This document shows positions 7,859 to 15,868 of a stretch of DNA of 45,991 nucleotides, one piece after another; the first letter of the stretch is position 1, and each line of letters starts with the position of its first letter. Source of the DNA: Faecalibacterium sp. An121. Its GTDB lineage: Bacteria > Bacillota > Clostridia > Oscillospirales > Ruminococcaceae. A model generated the notes under the pieces. The model was not told the origin of the DNA. It ran no database searches and saw nothing but the letters and a program-made list of their open reading frames with translations. Where the stretch lies: positions 1 through 45,991 of the forward strand of contig NZ_NFLM01000020.1 of the NCBI RefSeq assembly GCF_002160915.1. The letters are read 5' to 3'. A program made the translations under genes and the position numbers.

Positions 7859-8164
7859 TCACGACTGGTTCGATACGTTTGACGAACAAAGCTCTCCGCG
7901 CCATTCACCCGGCAGGAGGGCTTTTGTTTTTACGGGACCCGGGACCGGCTCCAGCAGGCCGTCGGGACCAAGGGGAGCCTGGGGCAGCCAGACCCAGCCC
8001 AGTGCCAGCGCCAGACAGGCCGCCCAGGCCGCCGCAAGGGCTCCCGGCCCAAAGGCAGGCCCCTGGCCCGCCCATGCGGCGGCCAGCCCCTGACAGGCCC
8101 AGAACAGGCCGGGCAGCGCGCCCAGCATCCCGGCGGCCCCCAGGCATACAGCTCGTATCGTCAT
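7859..8164 (-). CDS. Possible small membrane protein at the end of the spoVA operon
   Basis: A 101-residue frame starting MTIRAVCLGAAGMLG. It has two hydrophobic stretches (about 4-35 and 45-62) and a Pro/Gly-rich tail. AAGGGGG lies about 9 bases before the ATG, and the gene would sit 65 bases after spoVAE. Its 3' part runs through the rpsT terminator, which casts doubt on it. No family was recognised, and it is not an obvious SpoVAF or SpoVAEA. Confidence 0.4.
   Translation of the reverse strand: MTIRAVCLGAAGMLGALPGLFWACQGLAAAWAGQGPAFGPGALAAAWAACLALALGWVWLPQAPLGPDGLLEPVPGPVKTKALLPGEWRGELCSSNVSNQS
7888..7932 (+). terminator. rpsT terminator
   Basis: AAAGCTCTCC pairs with GGAGGGCTTT (one G-T wobble), followed by TTTTGTTTTT. 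It lies about 35 bases after the rpsT stop. Confidence 0.75.
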
Positions 8165-8229
8165 GTAAAACGCCCCCTTTTGGCCCAGCATACCATGTCC
8201 TGGGCGCAAAGAGGGGCGAAAAGGGGCGG

Positions 8230-8586
8230 TCAGTTCTGGTCGTGGCTTTTGCCCACAAAGGAGCACACCACCCCGCACAGCAGGCTGGCGGTGATGCCGG
8301 CGGCTCCCGCCTGCAGCCCGCCGGTCAGGCAGCCCAGCAGCCCCTGCCGGGCCACCGCCTGCTGCACCCCCTGAGCCAGCAGGTGGCCGAACCCCAGCAA
8401 AGGCACGCTGGCGCCGCTGCCTGCAAAGTCCACCAGCGGGCCGTACAGGCCCAAAGCGGACAGGGCTACCCCGGCCACCACATAGCCGGTGAGGATGCGG
8501 GCGGGGGTCAGGTTGGTCAGGTCCAGCAGCAGCTGTCCCACGACACAGATGGCCCCGCCCACCACAAAAGCCCAGACGTATGCCAT
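8230..8586 (-). CDS. spoVAE: Stage V sporulation protein AE (SpoVAE)
   Basis: A 118-residue membrane protein with about four hydrophobic segments. The sequence starts MAYVWAFVVGGAICVVGQLLLD and contains LTPARILTGYVVAGV and GFGHLLAQGVQQAV, as in SpoVAE (SpoVAEB). With SpoVAC and SpoVAD it belongs to the inner-membrane channel that moves Ca-dipicolinic acid into the forespore and out at germination. GGAGGG precedes the ATG, and the spoVAD stop is only 3 bases upstream, so they are co-transcribed. Confidence 0.93.
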   Translation of the reverse strand: MAYVWAFVVGGAICVVGQLLLDLTNLTPARILTGYVVAGVALSALGLYGPLVDFAGSGASVPLLGFGHLLAQGVQQAVARQGLLGCLTGGLQAGAAGITASLLCGVVCSFVGKSHDQN

Positions 8587-8589
8587 CGC

Positions 8590-9612
8590 TTATCCCTCCT
8601 TTTGGGCCGGCGCGGCCAGCTCCACCAGGTGGGCGATGGCCGGAATGGTCTCTTTCTGCAAAAAGGTGGTCTGGCTCATCAGGGCCCCGGTGGCGATGAA
8701 GGCCACCCGGCCCATCTCGCCCCGCTCCAGCAGGGGCAGGATATGCCCGCACAGCACGCTGGCGCAGCAGCCCGGCCCCGAGGCCCCGCTGCGCACCTGG
8801 GGGTCGCTGCCATAGAGCAGGCAGCCGCAGTCCTGGTGGCGCAGCCCCGTCACGCCCTCGGCCTCCAGCAGCTGGGCCAGCAGGGCGCTGCCTACCCGGC
8901 CCAGGTCTCCGGTGTAGACGCAGTCCAGGGCGGCGGGCGCCGTGCCGGTGTCCCGCAGATAGCGCAGCAGGGTGGCGGCGGCAGCGGGTGCCATGGCGGC
9001 CCCCATGTTGCTGATGTCCCGGACCTGGTAGTCCTGCACCCGCCCCAGGGTGACCGCCCGCACCTGCACCCCCGTTCCCCGGGGCCGCAGCAGGCAGCAG
9101 CCGGCCGCGGTGGCGGTCCACTGGGCGGTGGGGGCCCGCACGGCGCCGTAACTCAGCGGGGTGCGGAACTGGCGCTCGGCGGCGCAGAAATGCCCCGAGG
9201 CCATGGCCAGCACCCCCTCGGCGAGGTCCCCGGCACAGAGGGCGGCCCCCAGGCCCAAAGCCTCCGCCATGGTGCTGCAGGCCCCGAACAGCCCCGCAAA
9301 GGGGATGTCCAGTTCCCGCATGGCATAGCTGGAGGCGGTGCACTGGGCCTGCAGGTCACCGGCCAGGACCAGGCTGACCGAGTCCTCGGCGGCGTGCCCT
9401 TTTTGCAGGCAGAGCCGGGCCGCCCGCAGCTGCAAGGCCCGCTCGGCGGCCTCCCAGTTTTTCTGGCCAAAAAGATTGTCCTGGCTCAGCTGGTCAAAAC
9501 AGTCCGCCAGAGGCCCGCGGCTCTCCTTTTTGCCCCCCACCGCCGCGTGTGCCGCAATGACCGGCGGCCTTGCAAACCGCAGGGTGTCGCCTTGCCGCAG
9601 CGCCAACCGCAT
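8590..9612 (-). CDS. spoVAD: Stage V sporulation protein AD (SpoVAD)
   Basis: A 340-residue protein with a thiolase-like fold. It is the DPA-binding subunit of the SpoVA channel. Recognisable family stretches are GDTLRFARPPVIAAHAAVGGKKESRGPL, DNLFGQKNWEAAE and CTASSYAMRELDIPFAGLFGACSTMAEAL, then SHFCAAERQFRTPLSYG-like sequence and GMGAAMAPAAAATL-like sequence. The match is to the whole family length. AAAGGAG precedes the ATG. It is the middle gene of spoVAC-AD-AE; the AA and AB genes seen in Bacillus are absent here. Confidence 0.93.
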   Translation of the reverse strand: MRLALRQGDTLRFARPPVIAAHAAVGGKKESRGPLADCFDQLSQDNLFGQKNWEAAERALQLRAARLCLQKGHAAEDSVSLVLAGDLQAQCTASSYAMRELDIPFAGLFGACSTMAEALGLGAALCAGDLAEGVLAMASGHFCAAERQFRTPLSYGAVRAPTAQWTATAAGCCLLRPRGTGVQVRAVTLGRVQDYQVRDISNMGAAMAPAAAATLLRYLRDTGTAPAALDCVYTGDLGRVGSALLAQLLEAEGVTGLRHQDCGCLLYGSDPQVRSGASGPGCCASVLCGHILPLLERGEMGRVAFIATGALMSQTTFLQKETIPAIAHLVELAAPAQKEG

Positions 9613-9702
9613 CCACTCCTTTCCATGTTCTGCGCCGGGCCCGAAAAACGGCCTGCCGTTCGCCCGGCTTTTGCAATATTTTCCATCTGGCAGGCGTATT
9701 CT

Positions 9703-10158
9703 CTATACAAGACCCATCGCCATCTGCCCCAGCCACAGCCCCGCGCCGTATACCGCCGAGGCCAATGTGCCGTAGACGATGACCGGCCCCGCGATGGTGA
9801 ACATTTTGGTGCCGGTGCCGGTGACGTGTCCCTCGGGGGAAAACTCGATGGCCGCGCTGACCACCGCATTGGCAAAGCCGGTGATGGGCACAAGGCTGCC
9901 CGCACCCGCCCGGGACGCCAGCTTTTGGTACCACCCCAGGGTGGTGCACAGGGCCGACAGGGCGATCAGGGTGCAGCTGGTCAGGGTGGCGGCGGTGGCG
10001 GGGTCCGCCCCGGCCGCCAGGTACTGCCGGCGCACCAGCTCCCCCAGGGCACAGATGGCGCCTCCCGTGCAGAAAGCCCACAGGCAGTCCCGCCCCAGAG
10101 GGGAGGGCGGTCCCGTCTGCCGGACCCTGCGGGCGTATTCTTCCGCTGACAAATGCAT
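9703..10158 (-). CDS. spoVAC: Stage V sporulation protein AC (SpoVAC)
   Basis: A 151-residue membrane protein starting MHLSAEEYARRV. This start is preferred over one 11 codons upstream because a GAGG lies 8 bases before it and none fits the upstream one. Family features are the polar N-terminus, CTGGAICALGELV, a long hydrophobic pair (about 60-85), and PITGFANAVVSAAIEFSPEGHVTGTGTKMFTIAGPVIVYG. SpoVAC forms the membrane channel for DPA and behaves as a mechanosensitive channel in Bacillus. It is the first gene of the operon. Confidence 0.94.
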   Translation of the reverse strand: MHLSAEEYARRVRQTGPPSPLGRDCLWAFCTGGAICALGELVRRQYLAAGADPATAATLTSCTLIALSALCTTLGWYQKLASRAGAGSLVPITGFANAVVSAAIEFSPEGHVTGTGTKMFTIAGPVIVYGTLASAVYGAGLWLGQMAMGLV

Positions 10159-10269
10159 ATCGTTTCGCCTCGCTCCTGGTGTTCTGTTCATTAAGGTGCC
10201 CAGGCGGAGCGTATCTATACACGTTCATCTGTCCAATCTTTACAGAAAGAAGGGATCTTTATCCAACCC

Positions 10270-11202
10270 ATGTCCAATGATCCGCGCCGCCCCCAGGGCG
10301 GCCATCGCCCCGGCGGCCGTCCGCCCATGAACGCCGCCCAGATGCGCCGTCGCCGCCGCCAGCGCCGCGCCCGGCGTATCTTCCACCTGCTGACCCGCCT
10401 GGCCGTGCTGGGCCTGGTGGCGGGGGGCGTCGTGTTTGTGGGCAGCCGTTTCCAGATCCAGGCGGCCCGCGCCCAGCAGGCCCGGGATGAGGCGGCCGCC
10501 GCCAGCGCCGCTGCGGCCTCCAGCGCTGCGGCTGCTTTGCATGAACAGGCGGCTTCCAGCGCCGCCCGGGCCCAGGCTGCCGCAGAAGCTGCCGCCATCC
10601 TGGCCGACCCCCGGATGGTGCTGGTCAACCACGACACCCCCATGCCCGAGGATTACACCTTCGATACCAAGGAGTGCGGCTCGTCCCTGTCCATCAACGA
10701 CACCCTCCAGACCGAGGCGGCCGACGCGTTCCTGGCCATGCAGGCGGCAGCCGCCGCCGACGGGGTCACCATCTGGATGCAGAGCGGCTACCGCAGCGTG
10801 GAATACCAGACCACTCTCTACAACAACAAGACCCAGCAGTATCTCAACCAGGGCTATGACGAGGCCACCGCCCGCCAGATGGCGGCCAATGTGGTCAATC
10901 CGCCCCGCTATTCCGAGCACAACTGCGGCCTGGCCGCTGACCTGAACTGCCCCGAATACACCACCCTTGACGAGGGCTTTGAGAATACCGAGGCCTTTGC
11001 CTGGCTGTGCGAGCACGCGGTGGACTACGGCTTTATCCTGCGGTATCCCAAGGGGGAGCAGGCCGAGGCGGTCACCGAGATCACCTATGAGCCCTGGCAC
11101 TGGCGGTATGTGGGCCCCGAGAACGCGGCCCGCATCCAGGCCAGCGGCCTGATCTTTGAGGAGTACATCGCCCAGCTGCAGGCGGCGGCAGCGGCTGCGT
11201 GA
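10270..11202 (+). CDS. VanY/DacY-type D,D-carboxypeptidase (peptidase M15B)
   Basis: A 310-residue membrane-anchored peptidase that removes the terminal D-Ala of peptidoglycan stem peptides. A very basic N-terminus (RRRRRQRRARR) is followed by one membrane helix (about 38-58), an Ala-rich coiled stalk (about 60-115), and the M15B domain (about 120-300). Zinc-site motifs SEHNCGLAADL and EPWHWRYVG are intact, as is the substrate-side SGYRS. The start is somewhat uncertain: the AAGAAGG lies about 15 bases away. It is divergent from spoVAC. Nothing nearby indicates glycopeptide resistance, so a general wall-maturation role is likelier. Confidence 0.9.
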   Translation: MSNDPRRPQGGHRPGGRPPMNAAQMRRRRRQRRARRIFHLLTRLAVLGLVAGGVVFVGSRFQIQAARAQQARDEAAAASAAAASSAAAALHEQAASSAARAQAAAEAAAILADPRMVLVNHDTPMPEDYTFDTKECGSSLSINDTLQTEAADAFLAMQAAAAADGVTIWMQSGYRSVEYQTTLYNNKTQQYLNQGYDEATARQMAANVVNPPRYSEHNCGLAADLNCPEYTTLDEGFENTEAFAWLCEHAVDYGFILRYPKGEQAEAVTEITYEPWHWRYVGPENAARIQASGLIFEEYIAQLQAAAAAA

Positions 11203-11468
11203 GGGCTGTGAAAGTTTTGGCTCCGATTGCTTTTTGCGGCCCGATATGATAAGATAAGCATGGCTTGCAAAAAGCCTGCAAAGCGATCCCGCGCCGTGGG
11301 AAGCGCCCCCAAAAATCCGCTATGCTGCGCGCTTGTTGCCCCCGACTGTCCCCTTTTCTTGTATCCCAGAAAAGGCGCGCAGGCCGGGTCTGCCGGCGGC
11401 CGGCGGCGTGCGGCGGCGCCCCCTGGTGCAGAATGGATAGACTGATGAGAAAGAAAAGGAATCTTGCC

Positions 11469-12041
11469 ATGATGAAACGTAAATTTCTGCTTTCCGTGAC
11501 CGCCCTTGCCCTGTGTGCCGCCCTTCTGGCGGGCTGCGGCGGGTCTTCTTCCAGCACTGCTTCCAGCGCCCAGAGCACGGCGCCCGCCTCCTCGGCTGAT
11601 GCCGGCTCCGGCGCCCGTACCGCCGAAAACGGCACAGTGGACCTGGATGCCATTGTCAGCCAGCTGCTGGAGACAAACCCCATCTCCAACCAGTTCGAGA
11701 TCGCGGCCATGAACATCGAGTACGACTTCGGCCTGGCCGCGGAGGATGTGACCGCCTACAAGGGGGTGCGCAGCAACGACAACGGCGACGCGGGCCTGGT
11801 GCTGGTGATCCAGCCCGCCGCAGGCAAGTCGGAAGCCATCTGCGAGCAGCTGCAGACCTACAAGCAGGACCAGGTGGCCTTCTACGGCAACTATGCCGAG
11901 TTCGGCCAGGCCCAGTCCAATGTGGAAAACGCCGTCATCTCGGGCCGGGACAACCTGGTGGTGATGGTCATTGCGTCCAACGAGTCCACCGGCGATATCT
12001 CCGGCGCTGTCGACAGCGTCATGGACCAGTACGCCCAGTAA
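11469..12041 (+). CDS. DUF4358-type lipoprotein
   Basis: A 190-residue lipoprotein. The signal peptide ends in the lipobox LLAGC with the acylated cysteine at residue 23. A Ser/Ala-rich linker follows, then a compact domain (about 60-190; LVLVIQPAAGKSEAICEQLQTYKQDQVAFY). The domain resembles DUF4358, whose function is unknown. The start MMKRKF has AAAAGGA 8 bases upstream. Homologues are, to my knowledge, often beside MBOAT and DHHW genes, as here. The preceding 266-base gap (11203-11468) holds no gene or clear promoter, only a TATGAT at 11245. Confidence 0.75.
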   Translation: MMKRKFLLSVTALALCAALLAGCGGSSSSTASSAQSTAPASSADAGSGARTAENGTVDLDAIVSQLLETNPISNQFEIAAMNIEYDFGLAAEDVTAYKGVRSNDNGDAGLVLVIQPAAGKSEAICEQLQTYKQDQVAFYGNYAEFGQAQSNVENAVISGRDNLVVMVIASNESTGDISGAVDSVMDQYAQ

Positions 12042-12052
12042 GCGTCTGCCCC

Positions 12053-12090
12053 AGAGCCGATCCCATGGCATGGGCTCTTCTTTGATTCTG
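12053..12090 (+). terminator. Terminator after the lipoprotein gene
   Basis: AGAGCC and GGCTCT enclose CCCATGGCATGGG, followed by TCTTTGATT. It separates the lipoprotein gene from the MBOAT gene, though readthrough is possible because no strong promoter is seen between them. Confidence 0.55.
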
Positions 12091-12113
12091 GCCTGTGAGA
12101 AGGAGACACCACC

Positions 12114-13532
12114 TTGATATTCAGTTCGATCATCTTCCTGTTCCATTTCCTGCCCTTCACCCTGGCGGCCTATTATATCGCCCCGGCCAGGGCCAAGAAC
12201 ACCGTCCTGTTTATCTGCAGCCTGGTGTTCTACTGCTGGGGCGAAGTGCGGTTCTTCCCGGTGATGCTGAGCCTGATCCTCATCAACTACCTGTGCGGCC
12301 TGGCCATCGCCCATTTCGAGGGCCGGCGGGGCTGGCAGCGGGTGTTCCTGGTGGCGGCTCTGGTGGGCAGCCTGGGGATGCTGTTCTATTTCAAATACGC
12401 CAATTTTGTGCTGGAGAGCGTCAATGCCCTGCTGGGCACTCACTTTGCCCCCATCGAGGGGATCAGCGTGCTGCCGCTGGGCATCAGCTTCTACACCTTC
12501 CAGACGCTGTCCTACACCATCGACGTCTACCGCCACGATGTCGGCTCGGAAAAGAACATCATCGATTTCGGCGCCTATGTGGTCATGTTCCCCCAGCTGA
12601 TCGCCGGCCCCATCGTCAAATACCGGGACGTGGCGGCCCAGCTGCACGTGTACAAGCACCGCTATTCCCTGTCCCAGATCGAGGAGGGTATGACCATCTT
12701 CACCTTCGGCCTGGCCAAAAAGGTATTGCTGGCCGATGCGGTGGGCGCCTTGTGGACCGATATCATCGGGGTGGCCGACGACGCCTCGGTCACCTTTGTG
12801 GGGCTGGCCAACGCCTCCACTCCGCTGGTGTGGCTGGGCATCCTGGCGTACAGCTTCCAGCTGTATTTCGACTTTTCGGGCTATTCCATGATGGCCATTG
12901 GCATGGGCAAGATGATGGGCTTCGAGTTCCCCCAGAACTTCAACTATCCCTATATCTCGGCCTCCATCACCGAATTCTGGCGCCGCTGGCATATGACCCT
13001 GTCCAGCTGGTTCCGTGAGTATGTGTATATCCCCCTGGGCGGCAACCGCAAGGGGCTCAGGCGGCAGATCTTCAACCTGTTCATCGTGGAGCTGCTCACC
13101 GGCATCTGGCACGGCGCCAACTGGAACTTCATCTGCTGGGGCCTGTATTATTTCGTGCTTCTGGCGGCGGAAAAACTGTTCCTGCTCAAGCACCTGCAAA
13201 AGGGCCGGGTGTGGCCCCATATCTACACCCTGTTCTTTGTGGTGGTGGGCTGGGCCATGTTCGTGGGCAACGACCCCGGCGTGCAGTTCGGGCTGCTGTT
13301 CCGCAAGCTGTTCGTGCCCAGCGGCGGCGTGTCTCCGCTGTATTTCCTGCGCAATTACGGCGTTCTGCTGGTGGTGTCCTTCATCTGCTGCACCCCCCTG
13401 ATCGAAAAGCTGTGGGACAAGCTGAAAAAGCGCAGCTGGACCCGGGTGCTAACGGTGGGGCTTTTGCTGGTGGTCTCCACCGCCTATGTGGTGGGCAGCA
13501 CCAACAGCCCCTTCCTCTACTTCAACTTTTAA
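12114..13532 (+). CDS. MBOAT-family membrane O-acyltransferase (AlgI/DltB-like)
   Basis: A 472-residue polytopic membrane protein that would transfer acetyl or other acyl groups across the membrane onto an extracellular glycan or polymer. It shows the AlgI pattern: FSSIIFLFHFLP at the N-terminus, LPLGISFYTFQTLSYTIDVYR, MFPQLIAGPIVKY, YFDFSGYSMMAIGMGKMMGF and ITEFWRRWHMTLSSWFREYVYIPLGGNRKG. The catalytic histidine lies in LTGIWHGANWNFICWG. The start is TTG at 12114 with AAGGAGA upstream. It is followed 12 bases later by a DHHW gene, the usual partner. The acceptor is unknown. Confidence 0.92.
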   Translation: MIFSSIIFLFHFLPFTLAAYYIAPARAKNTVLFICSLVFYCWGEVRFFPVMLSLILINYLCGLAIAHFEGRRGWQRVFLVAALVGSLGMLFYFKYANFVLESVNALLGTHFAPIEGISVLPLGISFYTFQTLSYTIDVYRHDVGSEKNIIDFGAYVVMFPQLIAGPIVKYRDVAAQLHVYKHRYSLSQIEEGMTIFTFGLAKKVLLADAVGALWTDIIGVADDASVTFVGLANASTPLVWLGILAYSFQLYFDFSGYSMMAIGMGKMMGFEFPQNFNYPYISASITEFWRRWHMTLSSWFREYVYIPLGGNRKGLRRQIFNLFIVELLTGIWHGANWNFICWGLYYFVLLAAEKLFLLKHLQKGRVWPHIYTLFFVVVGWAMFVGNDPGVQFGLLFRKLFVPSGGVSPLYFLRNYGVLLVVSFICCTPLIEKLWDKLKKRSWTRVLTVGLLLVVSTAYVVGSTNSPFLYFNF

Positions 13533-13544
13533 GGAGGCGCCCCT

Positions 13545-14729
13545 ATGGAAAAACACGCAAAGCCCGGCGGGCTGCGGGCACTGGGCCGCTACCCGGTGCT
13601 GATCCTGTTCACAGCCTTTTTTGCGGGGGTGTTCCTGCTGGACGGCATCACTCCGGACCGCCGGATCAGCGAGCTGGAAAACACCACCCTGACCCAGCGC
13701 CCCGCCGTCACCGCGCAGATCCTGACCGCCCGCGGCCTGAACGACTTTTTCAACAGCTACTCCCAGTACACCAAAGACCAGATCCCCGGCCGCGACGCCT
13801 GGATCGGGCTGCAGAGCTTTGTGGAGACCACCCTGCTCCAAAAGACCCAGAGCGGCGGGGTGCTGCTGGGGGCCGGCGGACAGATGTTCGACCGTACCTA
13901 CGGCCTTGTCTCCAGCGAGGAGCGCACCCTGCCCCGGAACATCGCGGCGGTGGCCGCCCTGGCGGGCCGCTATCCCGGCAAAGTGTACGCCATGGTAGCC
14001 CCCTCGGCGGCGGCTGTCTATCCCGAGCGGGTGCCCGCAGGGGCGCCGCTGCTGTCGGAGGAGAGCTACGTCGCCCAGATCCGGGCGGCGGTGGAGCAGG
14101 CCGGCGGGACCTTTGTCCCCCTGCAGGAGGCCCTCGAGGCCCACAAGGACGAGTATATCTACTACCGCACCGACCACCACTGGACCACCCTGGGGGCCTA
14201 TTACGCCTACGATCAGCTGTGCCAGACGCTGGGGCTTGTCCCCTTTGACCGGTCGGCCCACACCGCCGTGGAGGTGGAAAACTTCTACGGCACCTTCTAT
14301 TCCCGGGCCCGCACCTGGAACGCCAGGCCCGATGTGCTGACCTACTACCAGCTGGACGCCCCCCTGACCATCTACCAGGTGACCGGGCCGGGGATGCCCG
14401 GCGAAGGGCAGACCACCGGCCTGTATGACCTCGCCAAGCTGGACGCCTACGACAAGTACGCGGCTTTCCTGCACGGCAACAACGGCCTGAGCCGGGTGGA
14501 AGGGGAAGGCCAGGGCCGCATCCTGGTGATCAAGGACAGCTACGCCAATTCCCTGGTGCCCTTCCTCACCGCCAACTATGCGGATATCGATGTCATCGAC
14601 CTGCGCAACTACAATTACGGTCTGGATGCCCTGATCCAGGAAAACCAGTATGACCAGATCCTGGTGCTGTACAGCTTTGACAGTTTCAAGAGCGATCCCT
14701 ACCTCTACCGGGCGGGGATCGAGGGATAA
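13545..14729 (+). CDS. DHHW-family protein, partner of the MBOAT acyltransferase
   Basis: A 394-residue protein with an N-terminal signal anchor (about 14-34) and a large extracellular SGNH-hydrolase-like domain related to AlgJ/AlgX. The diagnostic TDHHW sequence is seen in YIYYRTDHHWTTLGAYYAYD (about 207-226), with late catalytic-type residues in LVIKDSYANSLVPFL. The family acts with MBOAT proteins in O-acetylation of surface polymers. AAGGAGG lies just before the ATG. The short gap to the MBOAT gene indicates one operon. Confidence 0.9.
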   Translation: MEKHAKPGGLRALGRYPVLILFTAFFAGVFLLDGITPDRRISELENTTLTQRPAVTAQILTARGLNDFFNSYSQYTKDQIPGRDAWIGLQSFVETTLLQKTQSGGVLLGAGGQMFDRTYGLVSSEERTLPRNIAAVAALAGRYPGKVYAMVAPSAAAVYPERVPAGAPLLSEESYVAQIRAAVEQAGGTFVPLQEALEAHKDEYIYYRTDHHWTTLGAYYAYDQLCQTLGLVPFDRSAHTAVEVENFYGTFYSRARTWNARPDVLTYYQLDAPLTIYQVTGPGMPGEGQTTGLYDLAKLDAYDKYAAFLHGNNGLSRVEGEGQGRILVIKDSYANSLVPFLTANYADIDVIDLRNYNYGLDALIQENQYDQILVLYSFDSFKSDPYLYRAGIEG

Positions 14730-14808
14730 AAGGCTTCCGGTTTTCACAAAGATACGGGCTGTAACTTATAGAAAAAGCCTAAATTTTAACCTTTTTGAAT
14801 GGAAACTC

Positions 14809-14837
14809 TTGAGCATTCTCTCACAATGTGGTAAAAT
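14809..14837 (+). promoter_or_regulatory. Promoter of the first double-glycine protein gene
   Basis: TTGAGC (14809-14814), a 17-base spacer and TAAAAT (14832-14837). It lies 86 bases before the start codon and downstream of the DHHW gene, so the small-protein genes have their own promoter. Confidence 0.65.
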
Positions 14838-14922
14838 GAGCGTGAACCCCGGATACGTGAGGGAATCTGTTTTGCGGCCGGTTTTCCTGTCGCGGCCCTT
14901 GTAAGCAAAGGAGATTTTACCT

Positions 14923-15315
14923 ATGAAACAGAAGATCCGTTATCCTGAGCATTTCGCTCCCATCGCAGAGGACGAAATGGTCTATCTCAACGGCGGCAGC
15001 CTGTTTGAGGACGTGGGCAACGCGGTGGACGATGCAGTGGATGCCACCAACAAGACCCTGGGCACGCTGGGCACTGTGGCCAGCGTGGTGGGTGTCGTGG
15101 TTCTGGGGGCAAGCTACATCTGGGGCCTCCAGCAGGCCAACCGCTGGCTGGACAACAACGCGGACGGCAACATCTTCACCATCCTGGGCCGGGCTGTTGA
15201 CGATCTGGGCGCTGATATGTCCAAGTCGGTGTCCTACTTCGCGCGCGATCTGGTAGCCGCCGGCATGGTGGTGGCCCTGTGGCCCATCAGCATCCCCGTC
15301 CTGCTGATCATCTGA
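14923..15315 (+). CDS. MAM-like double-glycine-leader protein 1
   Basis: A 130-residue protein. The first 25 residues form a polar leader ending EDEMVYLNGG, with Gly24-Gly25 as the expected cut site of a C39-type peptidase. The remaining 105 residues have an acidic amphipathic start (DVGNAVDDAVDATNKT), a hydrophobic helix (about 45-62), a central W-x3-N-x2-GNI-x-T-x-L pattern and a hydrophobic C-terminus. The central pattern matches the two following genes. The leader resembles that of F. prausnitzii MAM, as I recall it. No cysteine is present. GGAG precedes the ATG. A secreted bioactive or bacteriocin-like role is inferred. Confidence 0.75.
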   Translation: MKQKIRYPEHFAPIAEDEMVYLNGGSLFEDVGNAVDDAVDATNKTLGTLGTVASVVGVVVLGASYIWGLQQANRWLDNNADGNIFTILGRAVDDLGADMSKSVSYFARDLVAAGMVVALWPISIPVLLII

Positions 15316-15421
15316 TCCCTGTTTGCAAACGGACGCATTTCTGCTGGGACCTTCTCCAGTTGGAAGCTGGAATGTGCCGTTACAATAAAATTTAACCTTC
15401 GCAAAGAAAAGGAGTGTTATT

Positions 15422-15772
15422 ATGGAAATGAACGTTCGTATGCCCGCCAATTACAATGTCATGAACGAGGAAGAAATGACCTACACCACCGGTGGTGCTC
15501 CCGCGGCTTATTATGTGTCGCTGGCTGGCTCTCTGGTCGTTGGCGGCCTGCTGCTGTACAACTGGGTCGATCAGCTGCTGGGCGCCCGCAGCTGGTATGC
15601 TGCCAACAAGACCGGCAACATCGGCACCGATCTGGAGAAGGGCATTGACACCTGGCTCAACTACACCACTTCTTCTGTGATGAACTGTGTCCGCAGCGTG
15701 CTGGCTACCGCCGGCAGCCTGAGCGGCCCCATCGGCTGGGTCGTCACTGCGGTCGCCTTCGCCACCGTTTAA
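15422..15772 (+). CDS. MAM-like double-glycine-leader protein 2
   Basis: A 116-residue protein with a 25-residue leader (MPANY at 7-11, EEEMTYTTGG at 16-25) and a 91-residue core. In the core, a hydrophobic helix (about 30-50) is followed by GARSWYAANKTGNIGTDLEKG, YTTSSVMNCVRS and a C-terminal PIGW...AFATV. It is closely paralogous to the next gene. The leader from MPANY to Gly-Gly has the same length as that of F. prausnitzii MAM and agrees at most positions (from memory). AAAAGGAG precedes the ATG, and a strong terminator follows. Function is unknown; export by a peptidase-containing ABC transporter is likely. Confidence 0.78.
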   Translation: MEMNVRMPANYNVMNEEEMTYTTGGAPAAYYVSLAGSLVVGGLLLYNWVDQLLGARSWYAANKTGNIGTDLEKGIDTWLNYTTSSVMNCVRSVLATAGSLSGPIGWVVTAVAFATV

Positions 15773-15795
15773 GGGTCTTACCAAAGGTCTAAATG

Positions 15796-15827
15796 GGCGG
15801 CCGCCACCTTGGTGGCGGCCGCCTTTT
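15796..15827 (+). terminator. Terminator between double-glycine genes 2 and 3
   Basis: A perfect 13-bp stem (GGCGGCCGCCACC with its complement) with a minimal loop is followed by TTTT. It is a very strong hairpin only 23 bases after the stop of gene 2. Confidence 0.85.
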
Positions 15828-15868
15828 AGCATTCCAATCGGTAAAAATCAAAGCAAAGGAGTATTACT

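Noticed and set aside
10175-10225. A sigma-G promoter before spoVAC
   Set aside because: GTATA and CACCTTA occur with a 17-base gap, but the -10 element does not match the consensus well enough to support a call.
10270-11202. A vancomycin-resistance gene (vanY)
   Set aside because: The peptidase has the VanY fold, but no vanHAX or vanRS genes are nearby, and this family is widespread in wall metabolism.
11203-11468. A small RNA or gene in the gap before the lipoprotein
   Set aside because: A short open frame and a lone TATGAT exist, but no -35 box, ribosome binding site or convincing fold was found.
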